NCBI GenBank assembly: GCA_949987565.1
Contig: OX465109.1
Location: forward strand, 18,396,415-18,460,414
Reading direction: 5' to 3'
Origin: Luidia sarsii
Taxonomy: Eukaryota; Echinodermata; Asteroidea; Paxillosida; Luidiidae
DNA: 64,000 bases
Every line of letters starts with the position of its first letter. Positions within the stretch are counted from its first letter, which is position 1. Made by a program: the position numbers and the translations under genes. The notes beneath the pieces were generated by a model. It did no database searches. It had not been told where the DNA came from and saw nothing but the letters and a program-made list of their open reading frames with translations. This document shows positions 1-13,420 of the stretch, in pieces.

Positions 1-326
1 ATGTAAATAGATGAAGAACAAACTCAACGCGTTGGGCAAGCACTAACTACTAAATAGATGAAGAACAAACTCAACGCGTTGGGCAAGCACTAACTACTAA
101 ATAGATGAAGAACAAAGTCAACAAACTCAACGTGTTGGGCAAGCACTAACTACTAAATAGATGAAAGACAAACTCAACGCGTTAGGCAAGCACTAACTGC
201 TAAATAGATGAAGAACAAACTCAACGCGTTAGGCTAGCACTAACTACTAAATAGATGAAGAACAAATCAACGCGTTGGGCAAGCAGGATCTGCCAAACGA
301 AGAGCTACACTGTGTAACTGAATACG

Positions 327-548
327 TTGGGACTTGACGTCATGCATGGAGTGCCTGGCTTATATCCACACTCACAACCCAGGAGGTCAATCCTTGCCAC
401 CAGTGAGTTGACCTTTGACACTGACCTCGTTGCAGATGGATGGCAGGATACGCTCATCGTAGTCGGTTCCAAACTGTCAGAGGATTTAGGGAAGGCTCGT
501 CTCCATGTTCACGGTCAAAAGATCTGCAAGGCAACATGGATAGAATAA
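327..548 (+). other. Repeated short open frame in the cassette (copy 1 shown), probably not coding
   Basis: Every cassette has an open frame of 73 codons from a TTG, or 68 codons from the first ATG (342 in copy 1, within GACGTCATGCATGG). It ends with residues KICKATWIE and a TAA stop. I recognise no domain, signal peptide or membrane segment; the product would be small and polar. Substitutions seen across the copies number about 13 amino-acid-changing types (for example A/T, A/P, D/G, L/V, T/S, C/W, S/L, S/I, D/Y) against about 6 silent ones. That is close to expectation without selection. The 35,234 copy is frameshifted by a one-base loss near its end, the 37,077 copy has ACG for the only early ATG, and the 40,011 copy lacks 9 bases. 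The frame probably persists because the cassette amplified recently. A conserved micropeptide cannot be excluded. Confidence 0.6.
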
Positions 549-596
549 GCACAGTCACTTTTCTGCCTGCAAGATTATAGCCGTGAAGAAGCACTG

Positions 597-616
597 CACG
601 TGTCATGGTCTATAAA
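597..616 (+). promoter_or_regulatory. E-box plus TATAAA at the cassette's right end (copy 1; most copies alike)
   Basis: CACGTG (597-602) is followed nine bases later by TATAAA (611-616), just before the cassette returns to 47-bp monomers. The same cassette carries TGACGTCA, a perfect CRE/ATF palindrome, at 335-342, overlapping the first ATG. In copies 16,903, 20,206, 23,859, 28,736 and 32,389 it is TGATGTCA. The 13,458 and 25,291 copies lose the E-box through a shared CA deletion. The spacing would suit a Pol II core promoter firing rightwards into the array. This is motif reading only, without any transcription evidence. Confidence 0.3.
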
Positions 617-3600
617 CTGCTAAATAGACGAAGAACAAACTCAAAACGTTGGGCAAGCACTAACTGCTAAATAGATGAAGAACAAACTCAACGCGTTGGG
701 CAAGCACTAACTACTAAATAGATAAAGAACAAACTCAACACATTGGGCAAGCACTAACTACTAAATAGATGAAGAACAAACTCAATGCGTTAGGCAAGCA
801 CTAACTAGTAAAGATGAAGAACAAACTCAACGCATTGGGCAAGCACTAACTACTAAATAGATGAAGAACAAACTCAACGCATTGGGCAAGCACTAACTAC
901 TAAATAGATGAAGAACAAACTCAACGCGTTAGGCAAGCACTTACTACTAAATAGATGAAGAACAAACTCAACGCATTGGGCAAGCACTAACTACTAAATA
1001 GATGAAGAACAAACTCAACGCGTTAGGCAAGCACTAACTACTAAATAGATGAAGAACAAACTCAACGTGTTAGGCAAGCACTAACGACTAAATAGATGAA
1101 GAACAAACTCAACGCGTTGGGCAAGCACTAACTACTAAATAGATGAAGAACAAACTCAACACATTGGGCAAGCACTAACTACTAAATAGATGAAGAACAA
1201 ACTCAACGCGTTGGGCAAGCACTAACTACTAAATAGATGAAGAACAAACTCAACGCGTTGGGCAAGCACTAACTACTAAATAGACGAAGAACAAACTCAA
1301 CACGTTGGGCAAGCACTAACTACTAAATAGATGAAGAACAAACTCAACGCGTTGGGCAAGCACTAACTACTAAATAGATGAAGAACAAACTCAACGCGTT
1401 AGGCAAGCGCTGACTACTAAATAGATGAAGAACAAACTCAACGCGTTGGGCAAGCACTAACTACTAAATAGATGAAGAACAAACTCAACGCGTTGGGCAA
1501 GCACTAACTACTAAATAGATGAAGAACAAACTCAACACATTGGGCAAGCACAAACTACTAAATAGATGAAGAACAAACTCAACACGTTGGGCAAGCACTA
1601 CCTACTAAATAGATGAAGAAGAAACTCAACGCGTTGGGCAAGCACTAACTACTAAATAGATGAAGAACAAACTCAACACGTTGGGCAAGCACTAACTACT
1701 AAATAGATGAAGAACAAACTCAACACGTTGGGCAAGCACTAACTACTAAATAGATGAAGAACAAACTCAACGCGTTGGGCAAGCACTAACTACTAAATAG
1801 ATGAAGAACAAACTCAACGCGTTAGGCAAGCACTAACTACTAAATAGATGAAGAACAAACTCAACGCGTTGGGCAAGCACTAACTACTAAATAGATGAAG
1901 AACAAACTCAACGCGTTGGGCAAGCACTAACTACTAAATAGATGAAGAACAAACTCAACGCGTTGGGCAAGCACTAACTACTAAATAGATGAAGAACAAA
2001 CTCAACGCGTTGAGCAAGCACTAACTACTAAATGGATGAAGAACAAACAACGCGTTGGGCAAGCACTAACTACTAAATAGATGAAGACCAAACTCAACGC
2101 GTTAGGCAAGCACTAACTACTACATGTAAATAGATGAAGAACAAACTCAACGCGTTGGGCAAGCACTGTGTAACTGCCAAATAGATGAAGAACAAACTCA
2201 ACGTGTTGGGCAAGCACTAACTACTAAATAGATGAAGAACAAACTCAACGCGTTAGGCAAGCACTAACTACTACATGTAAAGAGATGAAGAACAAACTCA
2301 ACGCGTTGGGCAAGCACTAACTACTAAATAGATGAAGAACAAACTCAACGCGTTGGGCAAGCACTAACTACTAAATAAATGAAGAACAAACTCAACGCGT
2401 TAGGCAAGCACTAACTACTAAATAGATGAAGAACAAACTCAACGCATTAGGCAAGCACTAACTACTAAATAGATGAAGAACAAACTCAACGCGTTAGGTA
2501 AGCAGGATCTGCCAGACGAAGAGCTACACTGTGTAACTGAATACGTTGGGACTTGACGTCATGCATGGAGTGCCTGGCTTATATCCACACTCACAACCCA
2601 GGAGGTCAATCCTTGCCACCAGTGAGTTGACCTTTGACACTGACCTTGTTGCAGATGGATGGCAGGATGCGCTCATCGTAGTCGGTTCCAAACTGTCAGA
2701 GGGTTTAGGGAAGGCTCGTCTCCATGTTCACGGTCAAAAGATCTGCAAGGCAACATGGATAGAATAAGCACAGTCACTTTTCTGCCTGCAAGATTATAGC
2801 CGTGAAGAAGCACTGCACGTGTCATGGTCTATAAACTGCTAAATAGACAAAGAACAAACTCAACGCGTTGGGCAAGCACTAACTACTAAATAGACGAAGA
2901 ACAAACTCAACACGTTGGGCAAGCACTAACTACTAAATAGATGAAGAACAAACTCAACGCGTTGGGCAAGCACTAACTACTAAATAGATGAAGAACAAAC
3001 TCAACGCGTTAGGCAAGCGCTGACTACTAAATAGATGAAGAACAAACTCAACGCGTTGGGCAAGCACTAACTACTAAATAGATGAAGAACAAACTCAACG
3101 CGTTGGGCAAGCACTAACTACTAAATAGATGAAGAACAAACTCAACACATTGGGCAAGCACAAACTACTAAATAGATGAAGAACAAACTCAACACGTTGG
3201 GCAAGCACTAACTACTAAATAGATGAAGAAGAAACTCAACGCGTTGGGCAAGCACTAACTACTAAATAGATGAAGAACAAACTCAACACGTTGGGCAAGC
3301 ACTAACTACTAAATAGATGAAGAACAAACTCAACACGTTGGGCAAGCACTAACTACTAAATAGATGAAGAACAAACTCAACGCGTTGGGCAAGCACTAAC
3401 TACTAAATAGATGAAGAACAAACTCAACGCGTTAGGCAAGCACTAACTACTAAATAGATGAAGAACAAACTCAACGCGTTGGGCAAGCACTAACTACTAA
3501 ATAGATGAAGAACAAACTCAACGCGTTGGGCAAGCACTAACTACTAAATAGATGAAGAACAAACTCAACGCGTTGGGCAAGCACTAACTACTAAATAGAT

Positions 3601-3949
3601 GAAGAACAAACTCAACGCGTTGAGCAAGCACTAACTACTAAATGGATGAAGAACAAACAACGCGTTGGGCAAGCACTAACTGCTAAATAGATGAAGAACA
3701 AACTCAACGCATTGGACAAGCACTACCTGCTAAATAGATGAAGAACAAACTCAACGCGTTGGGCAAGCACTAACTACTAAATAGATGAAGACCAAACTCA
3801 ACGCGTTAGGCAAGCACTAACTACTACATGTAAATAGATGAAGAACAAACTCAACGCGTTGGGCAAGCACTGTGTAACTGCCAAATAGATGAAGAACAAA
3901 CTCAACGTGTTGGGCAAGCACTAACTACTAAATAGATGAAGAACAAACT

Positions 3950-6900
3950 CAACGCGTTAGGCAAGCACTAACTACTACATGTAAAGAGATGAAGAACAAA
4001 CTCAACGCGTTGGGCAAGCACTAACTACTAAATAGATGAAGAACAAACTCAACGCGTTGGGCAAGCACTAACTACTAAATAAATGAAGAACAAACTCAAC
4101 GCGTTAGGCAAGCACTAACTACTAAATAGATGAAGAACAAACTCAACGCATTAGGCAAGCACTAACTACTAAATAGATGAAGAAGAAACTCAACGCGTTA
4201 GGTAAGCAGGATCTGCCAGACGAAGAGCTACACTGTGTAACTGAATACGTTGGGACTTGACGTCATGCATGGAGTGCCTGGCTTATATCCACACTCACAA
4301 CCCAGGAGGTCAATCCTTGCCACCAGTGAGTTGACCTTTGACACTGACCTTGTTGCAGATGGATGGCAGGATGCGCTCATCGTAGTCGGTTCCAAACTGT
4401 CAGAGGGTTTAGGGAAGGCTCGTCTCCATGTTCACGGTCAAAAGATCTGCAAGGCAACATGGATAGAATAAGCACAGTCACTTTTCTGCCTGCAAGATTA
4501 TAGCCGTGAAGAAGCACTGCACGTGTCATGGTCTATAAACTGCTAAATAGACAAAGAACAAACTCAACGCGTTGGGCAAGCACTAACTGCTAAATAGATG
4601 AAGAACAAACTCAACGCGTAGGGCAAGCACTGTGTAACTGCCAAATAGATGAAGAACAAACTCAACGCGTTGGGCAAGCACTAACTACTAAATACATGAA
4701 TAACAAACTCAACGCGTTGGGCAAGCACTAACTACTAAATAGACGAAGAACAAACTCAACACGTTGGGCAAGCACTAACTTCTAAATAGATGAAGAACAA
4801 ACTCAACGCGTTGGGCAAGCACTAACTACTAAATAGACGAAGAACAAACTCAACACGTTGGGCAAGCACTAACTACTAAATAGATGAAGAACAAACTCAA
4901 CGCGTTGGGCAAGCACTAACTACTAAATAGATGAAGAACAAACTCAACGCGTTGGGCAAGCACTAACTACTAAATAGATGAAGAACAAACTCAACGCGTT
5001 GGGCAAGCACTAACTACTAAATAGATGAAGAAGAAACTCAACGCATTAGGCAAGCACTAACTACTAAATAGATGAAGAACAAACTCAACGCGTTAGACAA
5101 GCACTAACTACTACATGTAAATAGATGAAGAACAAACTCAACGCGTTGGGCAAGCACTAACTACTAAATAGATGAAGAACAAATCAACGCGTTGGGCAAG
5201 CAGGAGTTGCCAGACGAAGAGCTACACTGTGTAACTGAATACGTTGGGACTTGACGTCATGCATGGAGTGCCTGGCTTATATCCACACTCACAACCCAGG
5301 AGGTCAATCCTTGCCACCAGTGAGTTGACCTTTGACACTGACCTTGTTGCAGATGGATGGCAGGATGCGCTCATCGTAGTCGGTTCCAAACTGTCAGAGG
5401 ATTTAGGGAAGGCTCGTCTCCATGTTCACGGTCAAAAGATCTGCAAGGCAACATGGATAGAATAAGCACAGTCACTTTTCTGCCTGCAAGATTATAGCCG
5501 TGAAGAAGCACTGCACGTGTCATGGTCTATAAACTGCTAAATAGACAAAGAACAAACTCAACGCGTTGGGCAAGCACTAACTGCTAAATAGATGAAGAAC
5601 AAACTCAACGCGTAGGGCAAGCACTGTGTAACTGCCAAATAGATGAAGAACAAACTCAACGCGTTGGGCAAGCACTAACTACTAAATAGATGAATAACAA
5701 ACTCAACGCGTTGGGCAAGCACTAACTACTAAATAGACGAAGAACAAACTCAACACGTTGGGCAAGCACTAACTTCTAAATAGATGAAGAACAAACTCAA
5801 CGCGTTGGGCAAGCACTAACTACTAAATAGATGAAGAACAAACTCAACGCGTTGGGCAAGCACTAACTACTAAATAGATGAAGAACAAACTCAACGCGTT
5901 AGGCAAGCACTAACTACTAAATAGATGAAGAACAAACTCAACGCGTTGGGCAAGCACTAACTACTAAATAGATGAAAAACAAACTCAACGCGTTGGGCAA
6001 GCACTAACTACTAAATAGACGAAGAACAAACTCAACACGTTGGGCAAGCACTAACTACTAAATAGATGAAGAACAAACTCAACGCGTTGGGCAAGCACTA
6101 ACTACTAAATAGACGAAGAACAAACTCAAGCGTTGGGCAAGCACTAACTACTAAATAGATGAAGAACAAACTCTACGCATTAGGCAAGCACTAACTACTA
6201 AATAGATGAAGAACAAACTCAACGCGTTGGGCAAGCACTAACTACTAAATAGATGAAGAACAAACTCAACGCGTTGGGCAAGCACTAACTACTAAATAGA
6301 TGAAGAACAAAGTCAACAAACTCAACGTGTTGGGCAAGCACTAACTACTAAATACAGTAGATGAAGAACAAACTCAACGCGTTATGCAAGCACTAACTGC
6401 TAAATAGATGAAGAAAAAACTCAACGCGTTAGGCAAGCACTAACTACTAAATAGATGAAGAACAAATCAACGCGTTGGGCAAGCAGGATCTGCCAGACGA
6501 AGAGCTACACTGTGTAACTGAATACGTTGGGACTTGACGTCATGCATGGAGTGCCTGGCTTATATCCACACTCACAACCCAGGAGGTCAATCCTTGCCAC
6601 CAGTGAGTTGACCTTTGACACTGACCTCGTTGCAGATGGATGGCAGGATGCGCTCATCGTAGTCGGTTCCAAACTGTCAGAGGATTTAGGGAAGGCTCGT
6701 CTCCATGTTCACGGTCAAAAGATCTGCAAGGCAACATGGATAGAATAAGCAGAGTCACTTTTCTCCCTGAAAGATTATAGCCGTGAAGAAGCACTGCACG
6801 TGTCAAGGTCTATAAACTGCTAAATAGACGAAGAACAAACTCAACGCGTTGGGCAAGCACTAACTACTAAATAGACGAAGAACAAACTCAACACGTTGGG

Positions 6901-9900
6901 CAAGCACTAACTACTATATAGATGAAGAACAAACTCAACGCGTTAGGCAAGCACTAACTACTACATGTAAATAGATGAAGAACAAACTCAACGCGTTGGG
7001 CAAGCACTAACTACTAAATAGATGAAGAACAAACTCAACGCGTTGGGCAAGCACTAACTACTAAATAGATGAAGAACAAAGTCAACAAACTCAACGTGTT
7101 GGGCAAGCACTAACTACTAAATAGATGAAAGACAAACTCAACGCGTTAGGCAAGCACTAACTGCTAAATAGATGAAGAACAAACTCAACGCGTTAGGCTA
7201 GCACTAACTACTAAATAGATGAAGAACAAATCAACGCGTTGGGCAAGCAGGATCTGCCAAACGAAGAGCTACACTGTGTAACTGAATACGTTGGGACTTG
7301 ACGTCATGCATGGAGTGCCTGGCTTATATCCACACTCACAACCCAGGAGGTCAATCCTTGCCACCAGTGAGTTGACCTTTGACACTGACCTCGTTGCAGA
7401 TGGATGGCAGGATGCGCTCATCGTAGTCGGTTCCAAACTGTCAGAGGATTTAGGGAAGGCTCGTGTCCATGTTCACGGTCAAAAGATCTGCAAGGCAACA
7501 TGGATAGAATAAGCAGAGTCACTTTTCTGCCTGCAATATTAAAGCCGTGAAGAAGCACTGCACGTGTCATGGTCTATAAACTGCTAAATAGACGAAGAAC
7601 AAACTCAACGCGTTGGGCAAGCACTAACTGCTAAATAGATGAAGAACAAACTCAACGCGTTGGGCAAGCACTAACTACTAAATAGACGAAGAACAAACTC
7701 AACACGTTGGGCAAGCACTAACTACAAAATAGATGAAGAACAAACTCAACGCGTTGGGCAAGCACTAACTACTAAATAGACGAAGAACAAACTCAACACG
7801 TTGGGCAAGCACTAACTACTAAATAGATGAAGAACAAACTCAACGCGTTGGGCAAGCACTAACTACTAAATAGACGAAGAACAAACTCAAGCGTTGGGCA
7901 AGCACTAACTACTAAATAGATGAAGAACAAACTCTACGCATTAGGCAAGCACTAACTACTAAATAGATGAAGAACAAACTCAACGCGTTGGGCAAGCACT
8001 AACTACTAAATAGATGAAGAACAAACTCAACGCGTTGGGCAAGCACTAACTACTAAATAGATGAAGAACAAAGTCAACAAACTCAACGTGTTGGGCAAGC
8101 ACTAACTACTAAATACAGTAGATGAAGAACAAACTCAACGCGTTATGCAAGCACTAACTGCTAAATAGATGAAGAAAAAACTCAACGCGTTAGGCAAGCA
8201 CTAACTACTAAATAGATGAAGAACAAATCAACGCGTTGGGCAAGCAGGATCTGCCAGACGAAGAGCTACACTGTGTAACTGAATACGTTGGGACTTGACG
8301 TCATGCATGGAGTGCCTGGCTTATATCCACACTCACAACCCAGGAGGTCAATCCTTGCCACCAGTGAGTTGACCTTTGACACTGACCTCGTTGCAGATGG
8401 ATGGCAGGATGCGCTCATCGTAGTCGGTTCCAAACTGTCAGAGGATTTAGGGAAGGCTCGTCTCCATGTTCACGGTCAAAAGATCTGCAAGGCAACATGG
8501 ATAGAATAAGCAGAGTCACTTTTCTCCCTGAAAGATTATAGCCGTGAAGAAGCACTGCACGTGTCAAGGTCTATAAACTGCTAAATAGACGAAGAACAAA
8601 CTCAACGCGTTGGGCAAGCACTAACTACTAAATAGACGAAGAACAAACTCAACACGTTGGGCAAGCACTAACTACTATATAGATGAAGAACAAACTCAAC
8701 GCGTTAGGCAAGCACTAACTACTACATGTAAATAGATGAAGAACAAACTCAACGCGTTGGGCAAGCACTAACTACTAAATAGATGAAGAACAAACTCAAC
8801 GCGTTGGGCAAGCACTAACTACTAAATAGATGAAGAACAAAGTCAACAAACTCAACGTGTTGGGCAAGCACTAACTACTAAATAGATGAAAGACAAACTC
8901 AACGCGTTAGGCAAGCACTAACTGCTAAATAGATGAAGAACAAACTCAACGCGTTAGGCTAGCACTAACTACTAAATAGATGAAGAACAAATCAACGCGT
9001 TGGGCAAGCAGGATCTGCCAAACGAAGAGCTACACTGTGTAACTGAATACGTTGGGACTTGACGTCATGCATGGAGTGCCTGGCTTATATCCACACTCAC
9101 AACCCAGGAGGTCAATCCTTGCCACCAGTGAGTTGACCTTTGACACTGACCTCGTTGCAGATGGATGGCAGGATGCGCTCATCGTAGTCGGTTCCAAACT
9201 GTCAGAGGATTTAGGGAAGGCTCGTGTCCATGTTCACGGTCAAAAGATCTGCAAGGCAACATGGATAGAATAAGCAGAGTCACTTTTCTGCCTGCAATAT
9301 TAAAGCCGTGAAGAAGCACTGCACGTGTCATGGTCTATAAACTGCTAAATAGACGAAGAACAAACTCAACGCGTTGGGCAAGCACTAACTGCTAAATAGA
9401 TGAAGAACAAACTCAACGCGTTGGGCAAGCACTAACTACTAAATAGATAAAGAACAAACTCAACACATTGGGCAAGCACTAACTACTAAATAGATGAAGA
9501 ACAAACTCAATGCGTTAGGCAAGCACTAACTAGTAAAGATGAAGAACAAACTCAACGCATTGGGCAAGCACTAACTACTAAATAGATGAAGAACAAACTC
9601 AACGCATTGGGCAAGCACTAACTACTAAATAGATGAAGAACAAACTCAACGCGTTAGGCAAGCACTTACTACTAAATAGATGAAGAACAAACTCAACGCA
9701 TTGGGCAAGCACTAACTACTAAATAGATGAAGAACAAACTCAACGCGTTAGGCAAGCACTAACTACTAAATAGATGAAGAACAAACTCAACGTGTTAGGC
9801 AAGCACTAACGACTAAATAGATGAAGAACAAACTCAACGCGTTGGGCAAGCACTAACTACTAAATAGATGAAGAACAAACTCAACACATTGGGCAAGCAC

Positions 9901-12900
9901 TAACTACTAAATAGATGAAGAACAAACTCAACGCGTTGGGCAAGCACTAACTACTAAATAGATGAAGAACAAACTCAACGCGTTGGGCAAGCACTAACTA
10001 CTAAATAGACGAAGAACAAACTCAACACGTTGGGCAAGCACTAACTACTAAATAGATGAAGAACAAACTCAACGCGTTGGGCAAGCACTAACTACTAAAT
10101 AGATGAAGAACAAACTCAACGCGTTAGGCAAGCACTAACTACTACATGTAAAGAGATGAAGAACAAACTCAACGCGTTGGGCAAGCACTAACTACTAAAT
10201 AGATGAAGAACAAACTCAACGCGTTGGGCAAGCACTAACTACTAAATAAATGAAGAACAAACTCAACGCGTTAGGCAAGCACTAACTACTAAATAGATGA
10301 AGAACAAACTCAACGCATTAGGCAAGCACTAACTACTAAATAGATGAAGAAGAAACTCAACGCGTTAGGTAAGCAGGATCTGCCAGACGAAGAGCTACAC
10401 TGTGTAACTGAATACGTTGGGACTTGACGTCATGCATGGAGTGCCTGGCTTATATCCACACTCACAACCCAGGAGGTCAATCCTTGCCACCAGTGAGTTG
10501 ACCTTTGACACTGACCTTGTTGCAGATGGATGGCAGGATGCGCTCATCGTAGTCGGTTCCAAACTGTCAGAGGGTTTAGGGAAGGCTCGTCTCCATGTTC
10601 ACGGTCAAAAGATCTGCAAGGCAACATGGATAGAATAAGCACAGTCACTTTTCTGCCTGCAAGATTATAGCCGTGAAGAAGCACTGCACGTGTCATGGTC
10701 TATAAACTGCTAAATAGACAAAGAACAAACTCAACGCGTTGGGCAAGCACTAACTGCTAAATAGATGAAGAACAAACTCAACGCGTAGGGCAAGCACTGT
10801 GTAACTGCCAAATAGATGAAGAACAAACTCAACGCGTTGGGCAAGCACTAACTACTAAATACATGAATAACAAACTCAACGCGTTGGGCAAGCACTAACT
10901 ACTAAATAGACGAAGAACAAACTCAACACGTTGGGCAAGCACTAACTTCTAAATAGATGAAGAACAAACTCAACGCGTTGGGCAAGCACTAACTACTAAA
11001 TAGACGAAGAACAAACTCAACACGTTGGGCAAGCACTAACTACTAAATAGATGAAGAACAAACTCAACGCGTTGGGCAAGCACTAACTACTAAATAGATG
11101 AAGAACAAACTCAACGCGTTGGGCAAGCACTAACTACTAAATAGATGAAGAACAAACTCAACGCGTTGGGCAAGCACTAACTACTAAATAGATGAAGAAG
11201 AAACTCAACGCGTTAGGCAAGCACTAACTACTAAATAGATGAAGAACAAACTCAACGCGTTAGACAAGCACTAACTACTACATGTAAATAGATGAAGAAC
11301 AAACTCAACGCGTTGGGCAAGCACTAACTACTAAATAGATGAAGAACAAATCAACGCGTTGGGCAAGCAGGAGTTGCCAGACGAAGAGCTACACTGTGTA
11401 ACTGAATACGTTGGGACTTGACGTCATGCATGGAGTGCCTGGCTTATATCCACACTCACAACCCAGGAGGTCAATCCTTGCCACCAGTGAGTTGACCTTT
11501 GACACTGACCTTGTTGCAGATGGATGGCAGGATGCGCTCATCGTAGTCGGTTCCAAACTGTCAGAGGATTTAGGGAAGGCTCGTCTCCATGTTCACGGTC
11601 AAAAGATCTGCAAGGCAACATGGATAGAATAAGCACAGTCACTTTTCTGCCTGCAAGATTATAGCCGTGAAGAAGCACTGCACGTGTCATGGTCTATAAA
11701 CTGCTAAATAGACAAAGAACAAACTCAACGCGTTGGGCAAGCACTAACTGCTAAATAGATGAAGAACAAACTCAACGCGTAGGGCAAGCACTGTGTAACT
11801 GCCAAATAGATGAAGAACAAACTCAACGCGTTGGGCAAGCACTAACTACTAAATAGATGAATAACAAACTCAACGCGTTGGGCAAGCACTAACTACTAAA
11901 TAGACGAAGAACAAACTCAACACGTTGGGCAAGCACTAACTTCTAAATAGATGAAGAACAAACTCAACGCGTTGGGCAAGCACTAACTACTAAATAGATG
12001 AAGAACAAACTCAACGCGTTGGGCAAGCACTAACTACTAAATAGATGAAGAACAAACTCAACGCGTTAGGCAAGCACTAACTACTAAATAGATGAAGAAC
12101 AAACTCAACGCGTTGGGCAAGCACTAACTACTAAATAGATGAAAAACAAACTCAACGCGTTGGGCAAGCACTAACTACTAAATAGACGAAGAACAAACTC
12201 AACACGTTGGGCAAGCACTAACTACTAAATAGATGAAGAACAAACTCAACGCGTTGGGCAAGCACTAACTACTAAATAGACGAAGAACAAACTCAAGCGT
12301 TGGGCAAGCACTAACTACTAAATAGATGAAGAACAAACTCTACGCATTAGGCAAGCACTAACTACTAAATAGATGAAGAACAAACTCAACGCGTTGGGCA
12401 AGCACTAACTACTAAATAGATGAAGAACAAACTCAACGCGTTGGGCAAGCACTAACTACTAAATAGATGAAGAACAAAGTCAACAAACTCAACGTGTTGG
12501 GCAAGCACTAACTACTAAATACAGTAGATGAAGAACAAACTCAACGCGTTATGCAAGCACTAACTGCTAAATAGATGAAGAAAAAACTCAACGCGTTAGG
12601 CAAGCACTAACTACTAAATAGATGAAGAACAAATCAACGCGTTGGGCAAGCAGGATCTGCCAGACGAAGAGCTACACTGTGTAACTGAATACGTTGGGAC
12701 TTGACGTCATGCATGGAGTGCCTGGCTTATATCCACACTCACAACCCAGGAGGTCAATCCTTGCCACCAGTGAGTTGACCTTTGACAGTGACCTCGTTGC
12801 AGATGGATGGCAGGATGCGCTCATCGTAGTCGGTTCCAAACTGTCAGAGGATTTAGGGAAGGCTCGTCTCCATGTTCACGGTCAAAAGATCTGGAAGGCA

Positions 12901-13420
12901 ACATGGATAGAATAAGCAGAGTCACTTTTCTCCCTGAAAGATTATAGCCGTGAAGAAGCACTGCACGTGTCAAGGTCTATAAACTGCTAAATAGACGAAG
13001 AACAAACTCAACGCGTTGGGCAAGCACTAACTACTAAATAGACGAAGAACAAACTCAACACGTTGGGCAAGCACTAACTACTATATAGATGAAGAACAAA
13101 CTCAACGCGTTAGGCAAGCACTAACTACTACATGTAAATAGATGAAGAACAAACTCAACGCGTTGGGCAAGCACTAACTACTAAATAGATGAAGAACAAA
13201 CTCAACGCGTTGGGCAAGCACTAACTACTAAATAGATGAAGAACAAAGTCAACAAACTCAACGTGTTGGGCAAGCACTAACTACTAAATAGATGAAAGAC
13301 AAACTCAACGCGTTAGGCAAGCACTAACTGCTAAATAGATGAAGAACAAACTCAACGCGTTAGGCTAGCACTAACTACTAAATAGATGAAGAACAAATCA
13401 ACGCGTTGGGCAAGCAGGAT
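3950..13420 (+). repeat. Block duplication, offset 6,167 bp (about 3,950-7,250 and 10,120-13,420)
   Basis: Cassettes at 4250, 5244, 6527 and 7291 recur at 10,417, 11,411, 12,694 and 13,458, each exactly 6,167 bp later, and the intervening monomer variants match in order. The left limit is where the CACTGTGTAACTGCC-type monomer near 3,870 has no partner. The right limit is near 7,250, because the cassettes at 7291 and 13,458 belong to different sub-types (L/V and A/T changes, different tails). Scattered differences, such as CGCATTAGG at 5043 versus CGCGTTAGG at 11,210, show the copies are not identical. Confidence 0.85.
6000..9440 (+). repeat. Tandem block duplication, offset 1,761 bp (about 6,000-7,680 and 7,761-9,440)
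   Basis: Cassette pair 6527/7291 recurs at 8288/9052. Rare markers are carried in both copies: AACTCAAGCGTTGGG, AACTCTACGCATTAGG, AAATACAGTAGATG and the GAAGAAAAAACTC monomer. The match ends where 7,681 reads AATAGACGAAG and its partner at 9,442 reads AATAGATAAAG. After that, the right copy resembles the sequence following the first cassette (from about 700), marking a recombination junction near 9,440. Confidence 0.85.
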
